64,000 nt of DNA from Hyphomicrobiales bacterium (GTDB taxonomy: Bacteria > Pseudomonadota > Alphaproteobacteria > Rhizobiales > Rhizobiaceae), in the NCBI GenBank assembly GCA_900473745.1, contig UCMW01000019.1, forward strand, positions 160,650 through 224,649, in the 5' to 3' direction. A program made the translations under genes and the position numbers. The notes under the pieces are model-generated. The model was given only the letters and a program-made list of their open reading frames with translations, was not told the DNA's origin and made no database searches. Position 1 is the first letter of the stretch, and every line of letters begins with the position of its first letter. Positions 23,382 through 32,780 of the stretch are shown piece by piece.

Positions 23382-24488
23382 ATGACCCGTTATCGCCTCG
23401 GACTGGCTGCCTCGACGGCCCTGCTTTTCCTGTCGCCCTCTTTCGCCATGGCGGCTCCTGAAGTCGTGGTCTCGATCAAGCCCATCCATTCCCTCGTCGC
23501 TTCGATCATGAAGGGTGTCGGCGAACCGTCGCTGATTGTCGAGGGTGCAGCCTCCCCGCACACCTATACGCTGAAGCCGTCCAACGCCCGGGCGCTTGAA
23601 AATGCCGACGTCGTCTTCTGGGTGGGCCCTGGTCTCGAAGCCTTCCTGGACAAGCCGCTCGAGGCTCTGCCGAAGAATGCCAAGGTGGTCGAACTCGAAG
23701 ACGCGCCGGGCCTGACCAAGCTGCCGTTCCGCGAAGGCGGTGCCTTTGAGGGTCACGACCATGGTGACCATGCCGAGGCCGGCGAAGGCGCTGATGACCA
23801 TGCGCATGATCATGGCGCCGAACAAGCCGGCCATGACGAACATGCCAAGGCCGAACACGCCGATGATCACGGGCACGACCACGGGGCGGAAGACGCCGCT
23901 GCCGCCGGTGATGGAGACGGGCACGAGGATCACGCCCATGAGGGTCATGATCACGATGAACACGAGCATGGCGGCACCGACATGCATCTCTGGCTCGACC
24001 CCAGCAATGCCAAGGCGATGGCGGCTGAAATCGCCAAGAGCCTTGGTGATGCCGATCCGGCAAACAAGGCAGCCTATGAAGCCAATCTGACGACCCTGAA
24101 CGCCGAGATCGATGCGCTCGACACGGAGATTGCAGCGCAGCTGAAGACGGTGCTGGAGAAGCCCTTCATCGTCTTCCACGATGCCTACCAGTATTTCGAA
24201 AAGCGTTATGGCGTGCGCGTGGCCGGTTCTGTGACCGTCAGTCCGGAAACCATGCCGGGCGCCGAGCGGCTGTCCACCATTCACGCCAAGATCGAGGAAC
24301 TCGGAGCGGCTTGCGTATTCGCGGAGCCGCAGTTCGAGCCGAAACTGATCAGCGTTGTTACCGAAGGCACGCAGGCGAAGTCTGGCGTGCTTGACCCCGA
24401 GGGCGGCGCGCTTGAGGCTGGACCAGATCTCTATGGCCAGTTGATGCGCAATCTCTCCACATCGATGAGCACCTGCCTCTCGCAGTAA
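23382..24488 (+). CDS. znuA: Zinc ABC transporter periplasmic binding protein ZnuA
   Basis: 368 residues; signal peptide ending SPSFAMAAPE. The zinc-site histidines are in ASPHTYTLKPS, DMHLWLDPSNA and IVFHDAYQYFEKRYG. Between the first two lies a His/Asp-rich loop of about 80 residues (about residues 123-205: HDHGDHAEAGE, HAHDHGAEQAGHDEH and more) that acts as a zinc-collecting flap in ZnuA proteins and is long here. Start ATG 23382 with AGGAG 8 nt upstream. Followed by a TTCG-loop terminator. Confidence 0.96.
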   Translation: MTRYRLGLAASTALLFLSPSFAMAAPEVVVSIKPIHSLVASIMKGVGEPSLIVEGAASPHTYTLKPSNARALENADVVFWVGPGLEAFLDKPLEALPKNAKVVELEDAPGLTKLPFREGGAFEGHDHGDHAEAGEGADDHAHDHGAEQAGHDEHAKAEHADDHGHDHGAEDAAAAGDGDGHEDHAHEGHDHDEHEHGGTDMHLWLDPSNAKAMAAEIAKSLGDADPANKAAYEANLTTLNAEIDALDTEIAAQLKTVLEKPFIVFHDAYQYFEKRYGVRVAGSVTVSPETMPGAERLSTIHAKIEELGAACVFAEPQFEPKLISVVTEGTQAKSGVLDPEGGALEAGPDLYGQLMRNLSTSMSTCLSQ

Positions 24489-24510
24489 TCTGATCCTTCC
24501 CCCGGCGAAA

Positions 24511-24538
24511 AAGGCGGGACTTCGGTTCCGCCTTTTTC
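24511..24538 (+). terminator. Intrinsic terminator after znuA
   Basis: GGCGGGAC-TTCG-GTTCCGCC (one G-T pair) flanked by AAAAA and TTTTT; lies 25 nt after the stop codon and separates znuA from the CobW gene, which therefore needs its own promoter. Confidence 0.9.
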
Positions 24539-24550
24539 AGATCAATGATT

Positions 24551-24563
24551 GTTATGTTATTAC
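24551..24563. promoter_or_regulatory. Putative Zur box 3 (CobW gene)
   Basis: GTTATGTTATTAC, an imperfect copy of the same palindrome, located between the znuA terminator and the CobW-family start codon at 24581. It suggests that this GTPase belongs to the Zur regulon. Confidence 0.7.
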
Positions 24564-24580
24564 ATTAAATGGAGTCTCTC

Positions 24581-25771
24581 ATGAAGAAGCTTCCCGTGAC
24601 TGTCCTGTCCGGATTTCTGGGCGCCGGCAAGACGACCTTGCTCAACTATGTTCTCGCCAACCGCGACGGTTTGCGCGTCGCCGTCATCGTCAACGACATG
24701 AGTGAGGTGAATATCGATGCGGCGCTGGTGCGTGGCGGGGATGCCGCGCTGTCACGCACGCAGGAACAATTGGTGGAGATGAGCAATGGCTGCATCTGTT
24801 GCACGCTGCGCGACGATCTCTTGAACGAGGTGCGCGGGCTCGCGGAACAGGGACGCTTCGATTATCTGCTGATCGAGGCGACCGGTATTGCCGAACCCTT
24901 GCCGATTGCCACCACCTTCGACTTCCGCGATGAGCAGGGTCGCAGCCTCTCCGATATCGCACAGCTCGACACCATGGTGACCGTGGTGGATGCCGCAAAT
25001 CTTATCGGCGACTATTCCTCGAGCGACTTTCTCGCAGACCGCGGCGAGACTGCCGGTGAAAACGACAATCGGACGCTCGTTGATCTGCTGGTAGAGCAGA
25101 TCGAATTCGCCGATGTGATCATCCTCAACAAAGTCGGCACAGCAACCCCGGATCAGCTCGATGCGGCGCGCAAGATCATTGCCGGTCTGAATGCCGATGC
25201 CCGTATCATCGAGACCGACTTTGCCCATGTGGCCGCCAAAGACATCCTCGGGACCGGGCTTTTCGATTTTGCCAAGGCCGAGACGCACCCGCTCTGGTTC
25301 CAGGAACTGCACGGCTTCCGGGATCATGTTCCGGAAACGGAGGAATATGGGATCCGCTCCTTTGTCTACCGCGCCCGCGCACCGTTCGACCCGACCCGGT
25401 TCCGGGCCTTTCTCGATCGCTCCTGGCCAGGCGTCATCCGGGCCAAGGGCTTCTTCTGGCTCGCCACCCGGCCGCATCATGTCGGAGAACTCAGCCAGGC
25501 CGGCCCACTCGTTCGGACCACCAAGATGGGGTTGTGGTGGGCATCGGTGCCCAAGACTCGCTGGCCCGATGATCCGGCCTTCCTCAACGCCATGACGCCT
25601 TATCTCGACAAGGAATGGGGAGACCGGCGGCAGGAGATCGTCTTCATCGGTGCCGATCCCATGGACCAGTTGCAGATCACGGCCAAGCTGGATGATTGCC
25701 TCGTTGCCGCAGAAACGTTCACGCCGACGGCCTGGGAGGGCCTTGCCGATCCCTTCGCCCGTTGGGCCTGA
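24581..25771 (+). CDS. CobW/COG0523 family GTPase, putative zinc chaperone (ZigA/ZagA-like)
   Basis: 396 residues with the P-loop SGFLGAGKTTLLN, the metal-binding SNGCICCTLRDD (CxCC), Walker B-like LLIEATGIAEP, and ILNKVGTA in place of the usual NKxD guanine-specificity motif. The C-terminal CobW domain ends FARWA. It lacks a long His tail. Zur-linked members of this family move zinc to client enzymes during zinc starvation; the client here is unknown. ATG 24581 has GGAG at 6-nt spacing; ATG 24569 overlaps that site. Its stop is only 3 bases from the convergent lpxB stop. Confidence 0.92.
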   Translation: MKKLPVTVLSGFLGAGKTTLLNYVLANRDGLRVAVIVNDMSEVNIDAALVRGGDAALSRTQEQLVEMSNGCICCTLRDDLLNEVRGLAEQGRFDYLLIEATGIAEPLPIATTFDFRDEQGRSLSDIAQLDTMVTVVDAANLIGDYSSSDFLADRGETAGENDNRTLVDLLVEQIEFADVIILNKVGTATPDQLDAARKIIAGLNADARIIETDFAHVAAKDILGTGLFDFAKAETHPLWFQELHGFRDHVPETEEYGIRSFVYRARAPFDPTRFRAFLDRSWPGVIRAKGFFWLATRPHHVGELSQAGPLVRTTKMGLWWASVPKTRWPDDPAFLNAMTPYLDKEWGDRRQEIVFIGADPMDQLQITAKLDDCLVAAETFTPTAWEGLADPFARWA

Positions 25772-25774
25772 GGA

Positions 25775-26950
25775 TCAGATCTTTCCGCGCTTTTGCAGGA
25801 CGGAGAGAACCACGGCCGCGCCGGCTTCACCGGCCGGCCGTTCCGTTTCCAGTTCGCGCCAGACATCGTCATATCCGCTGAGCATGGCTGCACGTTGCTG
25901 CGTATCCTGCGACAGACGCTCTGCCCACCGCACGAGGCTCGCAGGCCGAAGCACGTCGTTGAAGTATTCCGGTACGACGGCATAGTCGGCAATCAGGTTC
26001 GGCAGGGCACCGGTCCAGATCTTGATGCGATTGGCGAGCAGCCGTATGATCCAGTCGCCCCTGTAGGTCGACACGACCGGGACATGGGCAAGCGCCAACT
26101 CCAGGATAACGGTGCCGGAAGCTGCGATCGCGGCATCCGCTTCCTCGAAAGCGCGCCACTTCGCCTCGTCGCCAACGAGGATCTCCGGCCTCAGGGTCCA
26201 GTCCCGCGTGATCTCGCGCACGCGGGCTTCCTGGCGAGCCACCGTGGGCAGTACGAAGCGTGTCTCGTTATTGCGGGCGACGAACTCCTTCATCGCTTCT
26301 CCGAAGACCGGCAGGAGCTGGGTGATTTCGCTGCCTCGCGACCCCGGCAACAGGAGAATGGTTTTCGGCGCACCTTGTCCCTTAACGGCCCTCGCCTTGC
26401 GGGCTTCGCGGACGCGGCGGATATCCGGATGGCTCGACAGTCTATGGCCGACGAAATGGGTTTCCGGCCCCCCGAGCCGTTGCATGACGGCGGGCTCGAA
26501 AGGCAGAACCGCCAGCACGGCATCGACATAGTCGAGCATGGCCTTGGCGCGGTATTCCTTCCAGGCCCAGACGCTTGGGCAGACATAGTTGACCACCGGC
26601 AGATCCGGCAGCTTGCGCCGCACCTTCTTTGCCACGCGATGGGTGAAATCCGGGCTATCGACGATCAGCAGCAGATCAGGCTTTGCCTCGACGATCGCAT
26701 CTGATGTCAACGCGATCAGCCTGATGAGGCGCGGCAGCTTCGACAGCACCTGGGTGATGCCCATGATCGAGAGCTCGGAAAAATCGAAGAGCGACCTCAG
26801 CCCCAGCGCTTCGAGCGCGTCACCGCCGACGCCGACGAGTTCGACAGGGCCCGGATGCATCGCCTTCAGCTGCGCGATGAGATCGGCCCCGAGCAGATCT
26901 CCGGAGACCTCGCCGGCAATCACGGCGATCTTCAGCGGCTTGTCGCTCAT
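25775..26950 (-). CDS. lpxB: Lipid-A-disaccharide synthase
   Basis: 391-residue glycosyltransferase (GT19) that joins UDP-2,3-diacylglucosamine and lipid X to form the lipid A disaccharide. Motifs include IAVIAGEVSGDLLGADLI at the N terminus, YVCPSVWAWKEYRAK, LLLPGSRGSEITQLLP and AIAASGTVILELALAHVPVV near the active site. It is the last gene of the leftward lipid A cluster and overlaps lpxI by 4 bases. Confidence 0.97.
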   Translation of the reverse strand: MSDKPLKIAVIAGEVSGDLLGADLIAQLKAMHPGPVELVGVGGDALEALGLRSLFDFSELSIMGITQVLSKLPRLIRLIALTSDAIVEAKPDLLLIVDSPDFTHRVAKKVRRKLPDLPVVNYVCPSVWAWKEYRAKAMLDYVDAVLAVLPFEPAVMQRLGGPETHFVGHRLSSHPDIRRVREARKARAVKGQGAPKTILLLPGSRGSEITQLLPVFGEAMKEFVARNNETRFVLPTVARQEARVREITRDWTLRPEILVGDEAKWRAFEEADAAIAASGTVILELALAHVPVVSTYRGDWIIRLLANRIKIWTGALPNLIADYAVVPEYFNDVLRPASLVRWAERLSQDTQQRAAMLSGYDDVWRELETERPAGEAGAAVVLSVLQKRGKI

Positions 26951-27840
26951 GATCCAAGCTCCTTGTTCGACCGGTCTATGCCGACGACAAAGATCCCGGC
27001 GGCATCTGCAGCCGCGATCATCGCTTCGCGTTCGACCACGAGCGCTCGACCGGCTTCAACGGCAATGCCAGCTAGCCCTGCGGCCTTGGCGTTTGCGACA
27101 GTCGAAACGCCGACTGTCGGCAGGTCTGCCCGAAGGTCCTGCTGCGGCTTGCAGAGTTTGACCAGAACGCCCTTGCGACGTTGGGAGATCCGTCCCTCCG
27201 AGCGCAGAGCCTGGACACGGGCAAGCATGGCGTCGGTGCCTTCGACGCCTTCCAGCGCGACGATGCGGCCACCGACCGCAACCGCCCCCTGCCCTACGTC
27301 GAGCCTGCCCAGCGTCTCGGCAGCATCTGCCGCTCTGTCGATATCCTTCAACGCATCCGCGTCCGGGGAAATGGTCCCGAGTGGTCCCACCGTTGCCAGG
27401 AGACCCGGCAGGATTTCATGCGCGCCGAGCACTTCGCAGCCTTGCGCCTCGATCAGCGAGATCACCATGCGCAAGACGGCATCGTCACCGCCTGCGAGCA
27501 AGGTTTTCAGCGCCATGGGGAGCTTCAGAATCGACTTCCAGTTGGCCCGGATCTCGCCGAATGCCGGGCGTCGCTTGACGGCGCCCGACATCACGACACG
27601 GCGAATACCGTGCTGACGAAACAAAGCCGAGAGGCCCGCCATGTCGCCGACGCCGACAACGGCGTTGTCGAAGCCCTGCCAGATGTCGTCGGCTTCGTTC
27701 TTCAGCCGGAGGACGAAGGGATCCTCTCCTGCGTCGCGAGCGGCTTCAGCGAGAAAGAGCGGCAGTTTGCCACTCCCGGCGATGATAGCGAGGCGACCGG
27801 TTTGCGGCAGCAGGCCGTCTGTTTGACCGGCCATCGTCAT
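26947..27840 (-). CDS. lpxI: UDP-2,3-diacylglucosamine pyrophosphatase LpxI
   Basis: 297 residues of the LpxI (DUF1009) family: RLAIIAGSGKLPLFLAEAA at the N terminus, RRVVMSGAVKRRP, DDAVLRMVISLIEAQGCEVL, and the C-terminal LPTVGVSTVANAKAAGLAGI. LpxI hydrolyses UDP-2,3-diacyl-GlcN to lipid X and replaces LpxH in alphaproteobacteria. It sits between lpxA (3-base gap) and lpxB (4-base overlap), as usual in this class. Start at 27840 or two codons later. Confidence 0.94.
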   Translation of the reverse strand: MTMAGQTDGLLPQTGRLAIIAGSGKLPLFLAEAARDAGEDPFVLRLKNEADDIWQGFDNAVVGVGDMAGLSALFRQHGIRRVVMSGAVKRRPAFGEIRANWKSILKLPMALKTLLAGGDDAVLRMVISLIEAQGCEVLGAHEILPGLLATVGPLGTISPDADALKDIDRAADAAETLGRLDVGQGAVAVGGRIVALEGVEGTDAMLARVQALRSEGRISQRRKGVLVKLCKPQQDLRADLPTVGVSTVANAKAAGLAGIAVEAGRALVVEREAMIAAADAAGIFVVGIDRSNKELGS

Positions 27841-27843
27841 GGG

Positions 27844-28659
27844 TCAGTTCTTGCCGCGATGAGGAGACGACAATGCACGATCGCTTTCGGCCGCGATGAA
27901 ATCGAGGATTTCGATGGCAGGAGCACAGTCGAGATATTCGTCACGGATGGCCGCTGCATTGGCACGCGCAGAGCCTTCGCTCTCGAATATCTGCTTGAAG
28001 GCGCGGCGGACCTGGTGGATCACGGAGCGATCGATGCCAGACCTGCTCATGCCGACCACGTTGAGGCCGCCGAGGATCCCCGGATTGCCGTTCAGCATGC
28101 CGTAGGGAATGACATCATAGGCAACTGCGGACAGGCCGCCGATGAAGGCCTGGCGGCCGATACGGGTGAACTGGTGGACGGCGCAGCCACCGCTGAGGAT
28201 GGCTTTGTCACCGACGTGGACATGACCGGCCAGCATGACATTATTGGACAGGATGATATCGTTCCCAAGAATGCAGTCATGGGCGACATGCGAATTGGCG
28301 AGGAACAGGCAGTTGTCGCCGACGCGGGTGATACCGCCACCGCCGACCGTGCCGCAGTTCATCGTCACGCCTTCGCGCATGGTGCAATTCTGACCGACGA
28401 CCAGGGTGGAATCTTCCCCTGCCTCGTGAAGGCTCTGCGAGACACCGCCGATCACGGCCATCGGGTGGATCTTGGTGCCGGCGCCGATTTCGGTCAGACC
28501 GGTAACGACAGCGTTCGAAATGAGCTCGACGCCATCTCTCAGCGTCACGCGCGAACCGACCCGGCAAAACGGGCCGATCCGGACATTCTCACCGATCACC
28601 GCGCCGTCTTCGACCACGGCCATCGGGTGAATGACGGCGCTAGCGGCGATCTGGCTCAT
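27844..28659 (-). CDS. lpxA: Acyl-ACP--UDP-N-acetylglucosamine O-acyltransferase
   Basis: First acyl transfer of lipid A synthesis (3-O position of UDP-GlcNAc). 271 residues; N-terminal left-handed beta-helix of hexapeptide repeats (HPMAVVEDGAVIGENVRIG), catalytic His in the LANSHVAHDCILGNDIILSN region, and an alpha-helical C terminus. Length matches the family. Overlaps fabZ by 4 bases, indicating coupled translation. Confidence 0.97.
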   Translation of the reverse strand: MSQIAASAVIHPMAVVEDGAVIGENVRIGPFCRVGSRVTLRDGVELISNAVVTGLTEIGAGTKIHPMAVIGGVSQSLHEAGEDSTLVVGQNCTMREGVTMNCGTVGGGGITRVGDNCLFLANSHVAHDCILGNDIILSNNVMLAGHVHVGDKAILSGGCAVHQFTRIGRQAFIGGLSAVAYDVIPYGMLNGNPGILGGLNVVGMSRSGIDRSVIHQVRRAFKQIFESEGSARANAAAIRDEYLDCAPAIEILDFIAAESDRALSSPHRGKN

Positions 28660-29123
28660 TTCTGATCCTTGCGCATGATCATGGCCCCGATGTCAGCCTC
28701 GGCGACCAATGCGCCGTCAACCTTGGCGTCGCAATGGAACTTCCAAATGTTGCCGCGCTGCTTCTGCTTCACGACGTGGAACTCGACGCGATCACCGGGC
28801 ACAACCGGCTTGCGGAACCGGGCATTGTCGATCGTCATGAAGTAGACGAGATTTCCGCCCTCGCCCTGAAGCCTAGCACAGATGGCACCGGCGGTCTGGG
28901 CCATGCCCTCGATCAAAAGCACGCCTGGCATGATCGGGCTTTCCGGGAAATGGCCGGTGAAATGTGGCTCGTTGGCCGTCACGTTCTTGATGCCGATTGC
29001 AGAATTGTCACCGTCGATCTCGATGATCTTGTCCACCAGCAGGAACGGATAGCGGTGGGGCAGCAGCTTCATGATCTCGAGGATATCAGCCGATCCCAAT
29101 TCGCTCTTCGCGAGTTCAGTCAT
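28656..29123 (-). CDS. fabZ: 3-hydroxyacyl-[acyl-carrier-protein] dehydratase
   Basis: 155-residue hot-dog-fold dehydratase of fatty-acid synthesis. Active-site His in LLPHRYPFLLVDKI and the Glu-containing block GHFPESPIMPGVLLIEGMAQ are intact. It competes with LpxA/LpxD for 3-hydroxyacyl-ACP, hence its location in the lipid A operon. ATG 29123 is chosen because AGGAG lies 7 nt upstream; it overlaps the end of lpxD by 8 bases. Confidence 0.97.
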   Translation of the reverse strand: MTELAKSELGSADILEIMKLLPHRYPFLLVDKIIEIDGDNSAIGIKNVTANEPHFTGHFPESPIMPGVLLIEGMAQTAGAICARLQGEGGNLVYFMTIDNARFRKPVVPGDRVEFHVVKQKQRGNIWKFHCDAKVDGALVAEADIGAMIMRKDQK

Positions 29124-30180
29124 TGCTGGCTCCTTTGTCTTTGGCGCGGCCGTCATAGCGGCTCAAGGTGTCCGCCACCTCGCGCAGATAATCCTTCAAC
29201 GGACGGGCCGGGACGCCGCCATATTTCTCTCCCGGGGGCACGTCTGCAAGAACGCCGCTCATCGCGGCAATCTGTGCGCCGTCGCCAATCTTGATGTGAC
29301 CATTGACGCCCGCGGCACCGCCGATCATGACGCCATCGCCAATGACCGTGCTGCCGGCGATGCCGACCTGGCTGACGATGCCGCAATGACGCCCGATGCG
29401 AACGTTGTGACCAACCTGGACCAGGTTGTCGATCTTGGTACCCTCGCCGATCACGGTGTCGTCCATGGTGCCGCGGTCGATAGTGGTGTTGGCACCGATC
29501 TCGACATGATCCTGGATGATGACACGGCCGACCTGAACGATCTTGAGCATGCCACGGGGGCCAGGCGCGTAGCCGAACCCGTCCTGGCCGATGCGTGCAC
29601 CGTTGTGAATGATGACATTGTTGCCAATCAGGGCGACCTGAACAGTCGCGCCGCCGGCAACCACGCAGTCACGACCGATCCGCACTCCCGGGCCGATCAC
29701 CGCACCAGGGCCAATGCGCGTGCCGGTACCGATTTCGACGTCGGCGCCGATCACGGCCATCGGCTCGATCTCGACACCGTCTTCCAGGCGCGCCGTCGGG
29801 TCGACAAAGGCTGCCGGAGATACTTGCGTTGTCCCCGACGTCATACGAACTGGCTTGAGCCCCTGCGGATGCAGAAGACCACCCGCCAGCGCAAAGGCGG
29901 TATGCGCGCTTTTGGCAACGAGAACGGGAATGTGGGATGGGATCAAAGAAAGAAGCGGCTTTTCGCAAAAGATCGCCGTGGCCTGGCAGGTCGCCAGATC
30001 TTCGCGGTTGCGACGGGAGAGGATGTAGCACACATCCCCATCCTTCGCCCTTGCCACCGGCGAAACGGATCGAACGATCCGTGCACCATGGCTCTCATCC
30101 TGAAGTTCCGCCCCCGTCTCGGCTGCAAGCACAGCCAGAGTTACCCCAGCATGGGGCGGAAAGAAATGATTGTGGTCCAT
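29116..30180 (-). CDS. lpxD: UDP-3-O-(3-hydroxymyristoyl)glucosamine N-acyltransferase
   Basis: Third acyl-transfer step of lipid A synthesis. 354 residues: an N-terminal uridine-binding domain (FFPPHAGVTLAVLAAETGAE), then many hexapeptide repeats (VIGADVEIGTGTRIGPGAVI, RIGRDCVVAGGATVQVALIG), catalytic His in VQVGHNVRIGRHCGIVSQVG. ATG 30180 has GGAG 9 nt upstream; a TTG two codons earlier is unlikely. Follows bamA with a 50-base gap. Confidence 0.96.
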   Translation of the reverse strand: MDHNHFFPPHAGVTLAVLAAETGAELQDESHGARIVRSVSPVARAKDGDVCYILSRRNREDLATCQATAIFCEKPLLSLIPSHIPVLVAKSAHTAFALAGGLLHPQGLKPVRMTSGTTQVSPAAFVDPTARLEDGVEIEPMAVIGADVEIGTGTRIGPGAVIGPGVRIGRDCVVAGGATVQVALIGNNVIIHNGARIGQDGFGYAPGPRGMLKIVQVGRVIIQDHVEIGANTTIDRGTMDDTVIGEGTKIDNLVQVGHNVRIGRHCGIVSQVGIAGSTVIGDGVMIGGAAGVNGHIKIGDGAQIAAMSGVLADVPPGEKYGGVPARPLKDYLREVADTLSRYDGRAKDKGASND

Positions 30181-30230
30181 CAGCAAACGCTCCAGAACGT
30201 CAAACTGTCAGCGGTTCTGGATTGCCAGCC

Positions 30231-32585
30231 TCAGAACTGGTTCGCCATGCTGAAGCGGAATTCCTGGGTTTCGTCGAAGTCTTCCTTGGCGACCGGAACC
30301 GCATAGTCGACGCGCAGGGCACCGAAGGGCGAATTCCAGACCAGGCCGGCACCGACAGAGGCGCGCAGCGACATGCTCGTGCCTTGTGCACCAGCATCAC
30401 TTGCCAGTTCGCTGCCGAACAGCGTACCGGCATCAGCGAAGACGGCGCCTCGGAAACCGAGATCCTGCGGAACCAGCGGAAGCGGGAATGTCGCTTCGGC
30501 CGAGGCCGTGAAGTATGTCGTGCCGCCGATCGAGTCATCACCAATGCGCGGGCCGATACCGCTATTGTCGAAGCCGCGGATTTCCTTGCCACCGATCTTG
30601 AACTGATCGAAGACGTTCAGGTTGTCGCCGAGAGCCACGACGTGACCAGCCGAACCGGCCACCGAGCCCACGATGTCGAACTCGTCCGACAGCGTGTAGA
30701 ACATGCGAGCGCGGATAAAGGCCTTGTAGTATTCGGAATCGCCACCGAGACCGGCATATTCATGCGTGAAGCTCGCATAGATGCCTTCATGCGGATTCTG
30801 GCGATCATCAACCGTGTTGTAGACGATCGAGTGACCAAGGATCGACTGCTTCCAGGTGCTGCCTTCGATCGCGTCGATGTATGGATCTGCGATCGTGTCA
30901 TCGCCACCGCCGGCAACACCGTTTGCACCGAAAGCACCGTCATTGATGTAATCGATGGTCTTGTAGGTGTAGCGCAGCGTCGTTGCCAGATCTTCGGTGA
31001 TCGGCGCCGTCACGCGGATTGTGCCGCCCTGTTCTTCGTAGTCGTATTCCGAGTTGCTGCTGGTCGAGCTCTTGAAGAGGTCGAAGCCGGCGGCCAGACG
31101 GTAACCGAGGAAGTAGGGCTCGGTGAAGGAGAAGTTATAGGTCTGCGTATCGTCGAAGCCACCACCGGCAGCAAGACGGATGAACTGACCGCGACCGAGG
31201 AAGTTCTTTTCTTCGACAGAGGCTTCAAGAACCAGACCACCGTCACCGACGGAGTAACCGGCACCGATACCGAACGAACCGGTCGGCTGATCCTGCACGT
31301 CAACGATGACAACGACGCGGTCCGGCGAGCTGCCAGCCTGGGTCGAAATGTTGACCGAGGCGAAGAAGCCGAGCGCTTCAAGGCGGCGCTTGGCGCGGGA
31401 GATGGTTTCCTGGTTGAAGGCGTCGCCTTCGGAAATATCGAACTCGCGGCGAATGACGTAGTCGCGTGTGCGGGTGTTGCCACGAACCTCGATGCGCTCG
31501 ACATAGGCGCGCTCACCCTGGTCGACGAGATAGGTCACGCCGATGGTGTTGGTTTCGAAGTTGCGGTCACCGCGCGGAACTACGCGGGCGAAGGGATAAC
31601 CGGCCGAGGATACGCGGCGGGAGATGGCTTCCATCGACTTCTGAACGTCGCGGGCACTGTAGGTGTTGCCTTCGCGCGTCTCGAGAAGACCCTGCAGTTC
31701 CGAACCGTCGATCCCCTCAACGGTCGATTCGACAGACACGGCGCCAAAGCGGTAGCGCTGACCTTCGTCAACCGTCATGTTGATGGTGTATTCGTTGCCG
31801 GCTTCATTCAGCACAGCTTCGGACGAGATCACCCGGAAATCGGCGTAACCATGGTTATAATAGAACTGGCGCAGGGCTTCTTCGTCCGCGCGCAGCTTGT
31901 CCTCGTTATAGACGTCCTTGCGGGTCAGGAAGGACAGGATGCCCGATTCCTTCGTCTGAAGAACGGCTGCGAGGCGACCGTCGGAATAGGCGCTGTTGCC
32001 AACAAAATTGATCGCGCTGATCTTCGTCCGTTCGCCCTCGTTTACGACGAAGGCGAGGTTCACGCGGCCCTCTGCCACCGGCACGACCTGCGTTGTCACT
32101 TCGACGTCGCTGCGGCCGATCGCGGAATAGGCTTCACGGATGCGCTCGATGTCCGCGCTGATGAGGCTGTCGCTGTAGGGGCCTTGCGCCTGGGTCTGAA
32201 CGATGCCCTGAAGCTTGTCGTCCTTGATCTTGCGGTTGCCGTTGAAGACGACCTGATTGACCAGCTGGTTTTCAGCAACGGTCACCACGAGCGTGCCGCC
32301 GGAAACGGAGATCTGAACGTCGGAGAAGAAGCCGGTCGCGTAGAGACGCTTGACCGATTCATCAATGTCGGTGTTGGAGAAGGTCCGACCCGGCTGGATC
32401 GACAGATTGGAGCGTACAGCCTCCGCACCCACACGCTGAGCACCGCGTACGTCGATACGCTGAACCACTGCGGCTTCGGCAGCAACCGCCGATGCAAGAA
32501 CGGCAATACCTGCGCCCGAAGACACGACACCAGCAGACAGCGCGACCGCCGATACTGCGTTCAAAAACTTTGAACCAGCCTTCAT
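30231..32585 (-). CDS. bamA: Outer membrane protein assembly factor BamA
   Basis: 784-residue core of the BAM complex. Signal peptide with cleavage near VASAVAAEAA, then five POTRA domains starting VVQRIDVRGAQRVGAEAVRS, then a 16-strand beta-barrel with the VRGF-like loop-6 region (KEIRGFDNSGIGPR) and a C-terminal phenylalanine (FSMANQF) needed for barrel recognition. It folds outer-membrane proteins. Gene position between rseP and lpxD is the usual proteobacterial order. Confidence 0.97.
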   Translation of the reverse strand: MKAGSKFLNAVSAVALSAGVVSSGAGIAVLASAVAAEAAVVQRIDVRGAQRVGAEAVRSNLSIQPGRTFSNTDIDESVKRLYATGFFSDVQISVSGGTLVVTVAENQLVNQVVFNGNRKIKDDKLQGIVQTQAQGPYSDSLISADIERIREAYSAIGRSDVEVTTQVVPVAEGRVNLAFVVNEGERTKISAINFVGNSAYSDGRLAAVLQTKESGILSFLTRKDVYNEDKLRADEEALRQFYYNHGYADFRVISSEAVLNEAGNEYTINMTVDEGQRYRFGAVSVESTVEGIDGSELQGLLETREGNTYSARDVQKSMEAISRRVSSAGYPFARVVPRGDRNFETNTIGVTYLVDQGERAYVERIEVRGNTRTRDYVIRREFDISEGDAFNQETISRAKRRLEALGFFASVNISTQAGSSPDRVVVIVDVQDQPTGSFGIGAGYSVGDGGLVLEASVEEKNFLGRGQFIRLAAGGGFDDTQTYNFSFTEPYFLGYRLAAGFDLFKSSTSSNSEYDYEEQGGTIRVTAPITEDLATTLRYTYKTIDYINDGAFGANGVAGGGDDTIADPYIDAIEGSTWKQSILGHSIVYNTVDDRQNPHEGIYASFTHEYAGLGGDSEYYKAFIRARMFYTLSDEFDIVGSVAGSAGHVVALGDNLNVFDQFKIGGKEIRGFDNSGIGPRIGDDSIGGTTYFTASAEATFPLPLVPQDLGFRGAVFADAGTLFGSELASDAGAQGTSMSLRASVGAGLVWNSPFGALRVDYAVPVAKEDFDETQEFRFSMANQF

Positions 32586-32780
32586 GTGTATACTATACCT
32601 TCTTCAATTGCCCCGCAGTCGGCACCCGACTCCGGCCCGTGTGTGGTTTTAACGGGTTTTACCCTACAAGCAAGTGTGCGAGTTAATTTCTGTTTACTTC
32701 ATTTCAACGCGTGGCCCAATCGCCACTATCGATTTGAAACATCGTAAACAAATCCTTTCTCGGTGTGCAAGCTTCCCCGT
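32586..32780. other. rseP-bamA intergenic region
   Basis: 195 bases with a T-rich centre and no clear hairpin or consensus promoter. Long enough to hold a separate bamA promoter (for example an envelope-stress promoter), but I cannot point to one. Confidence 0.4.

Noticed and set aside
29937..32573. A very long open frame (about 878 codons) on the plus strand opposite bamA
   Set aside because: It is the antisense frame of a GC-rich gene; its translation has no domain resemblance while the minus strand is unmistakably BamA.
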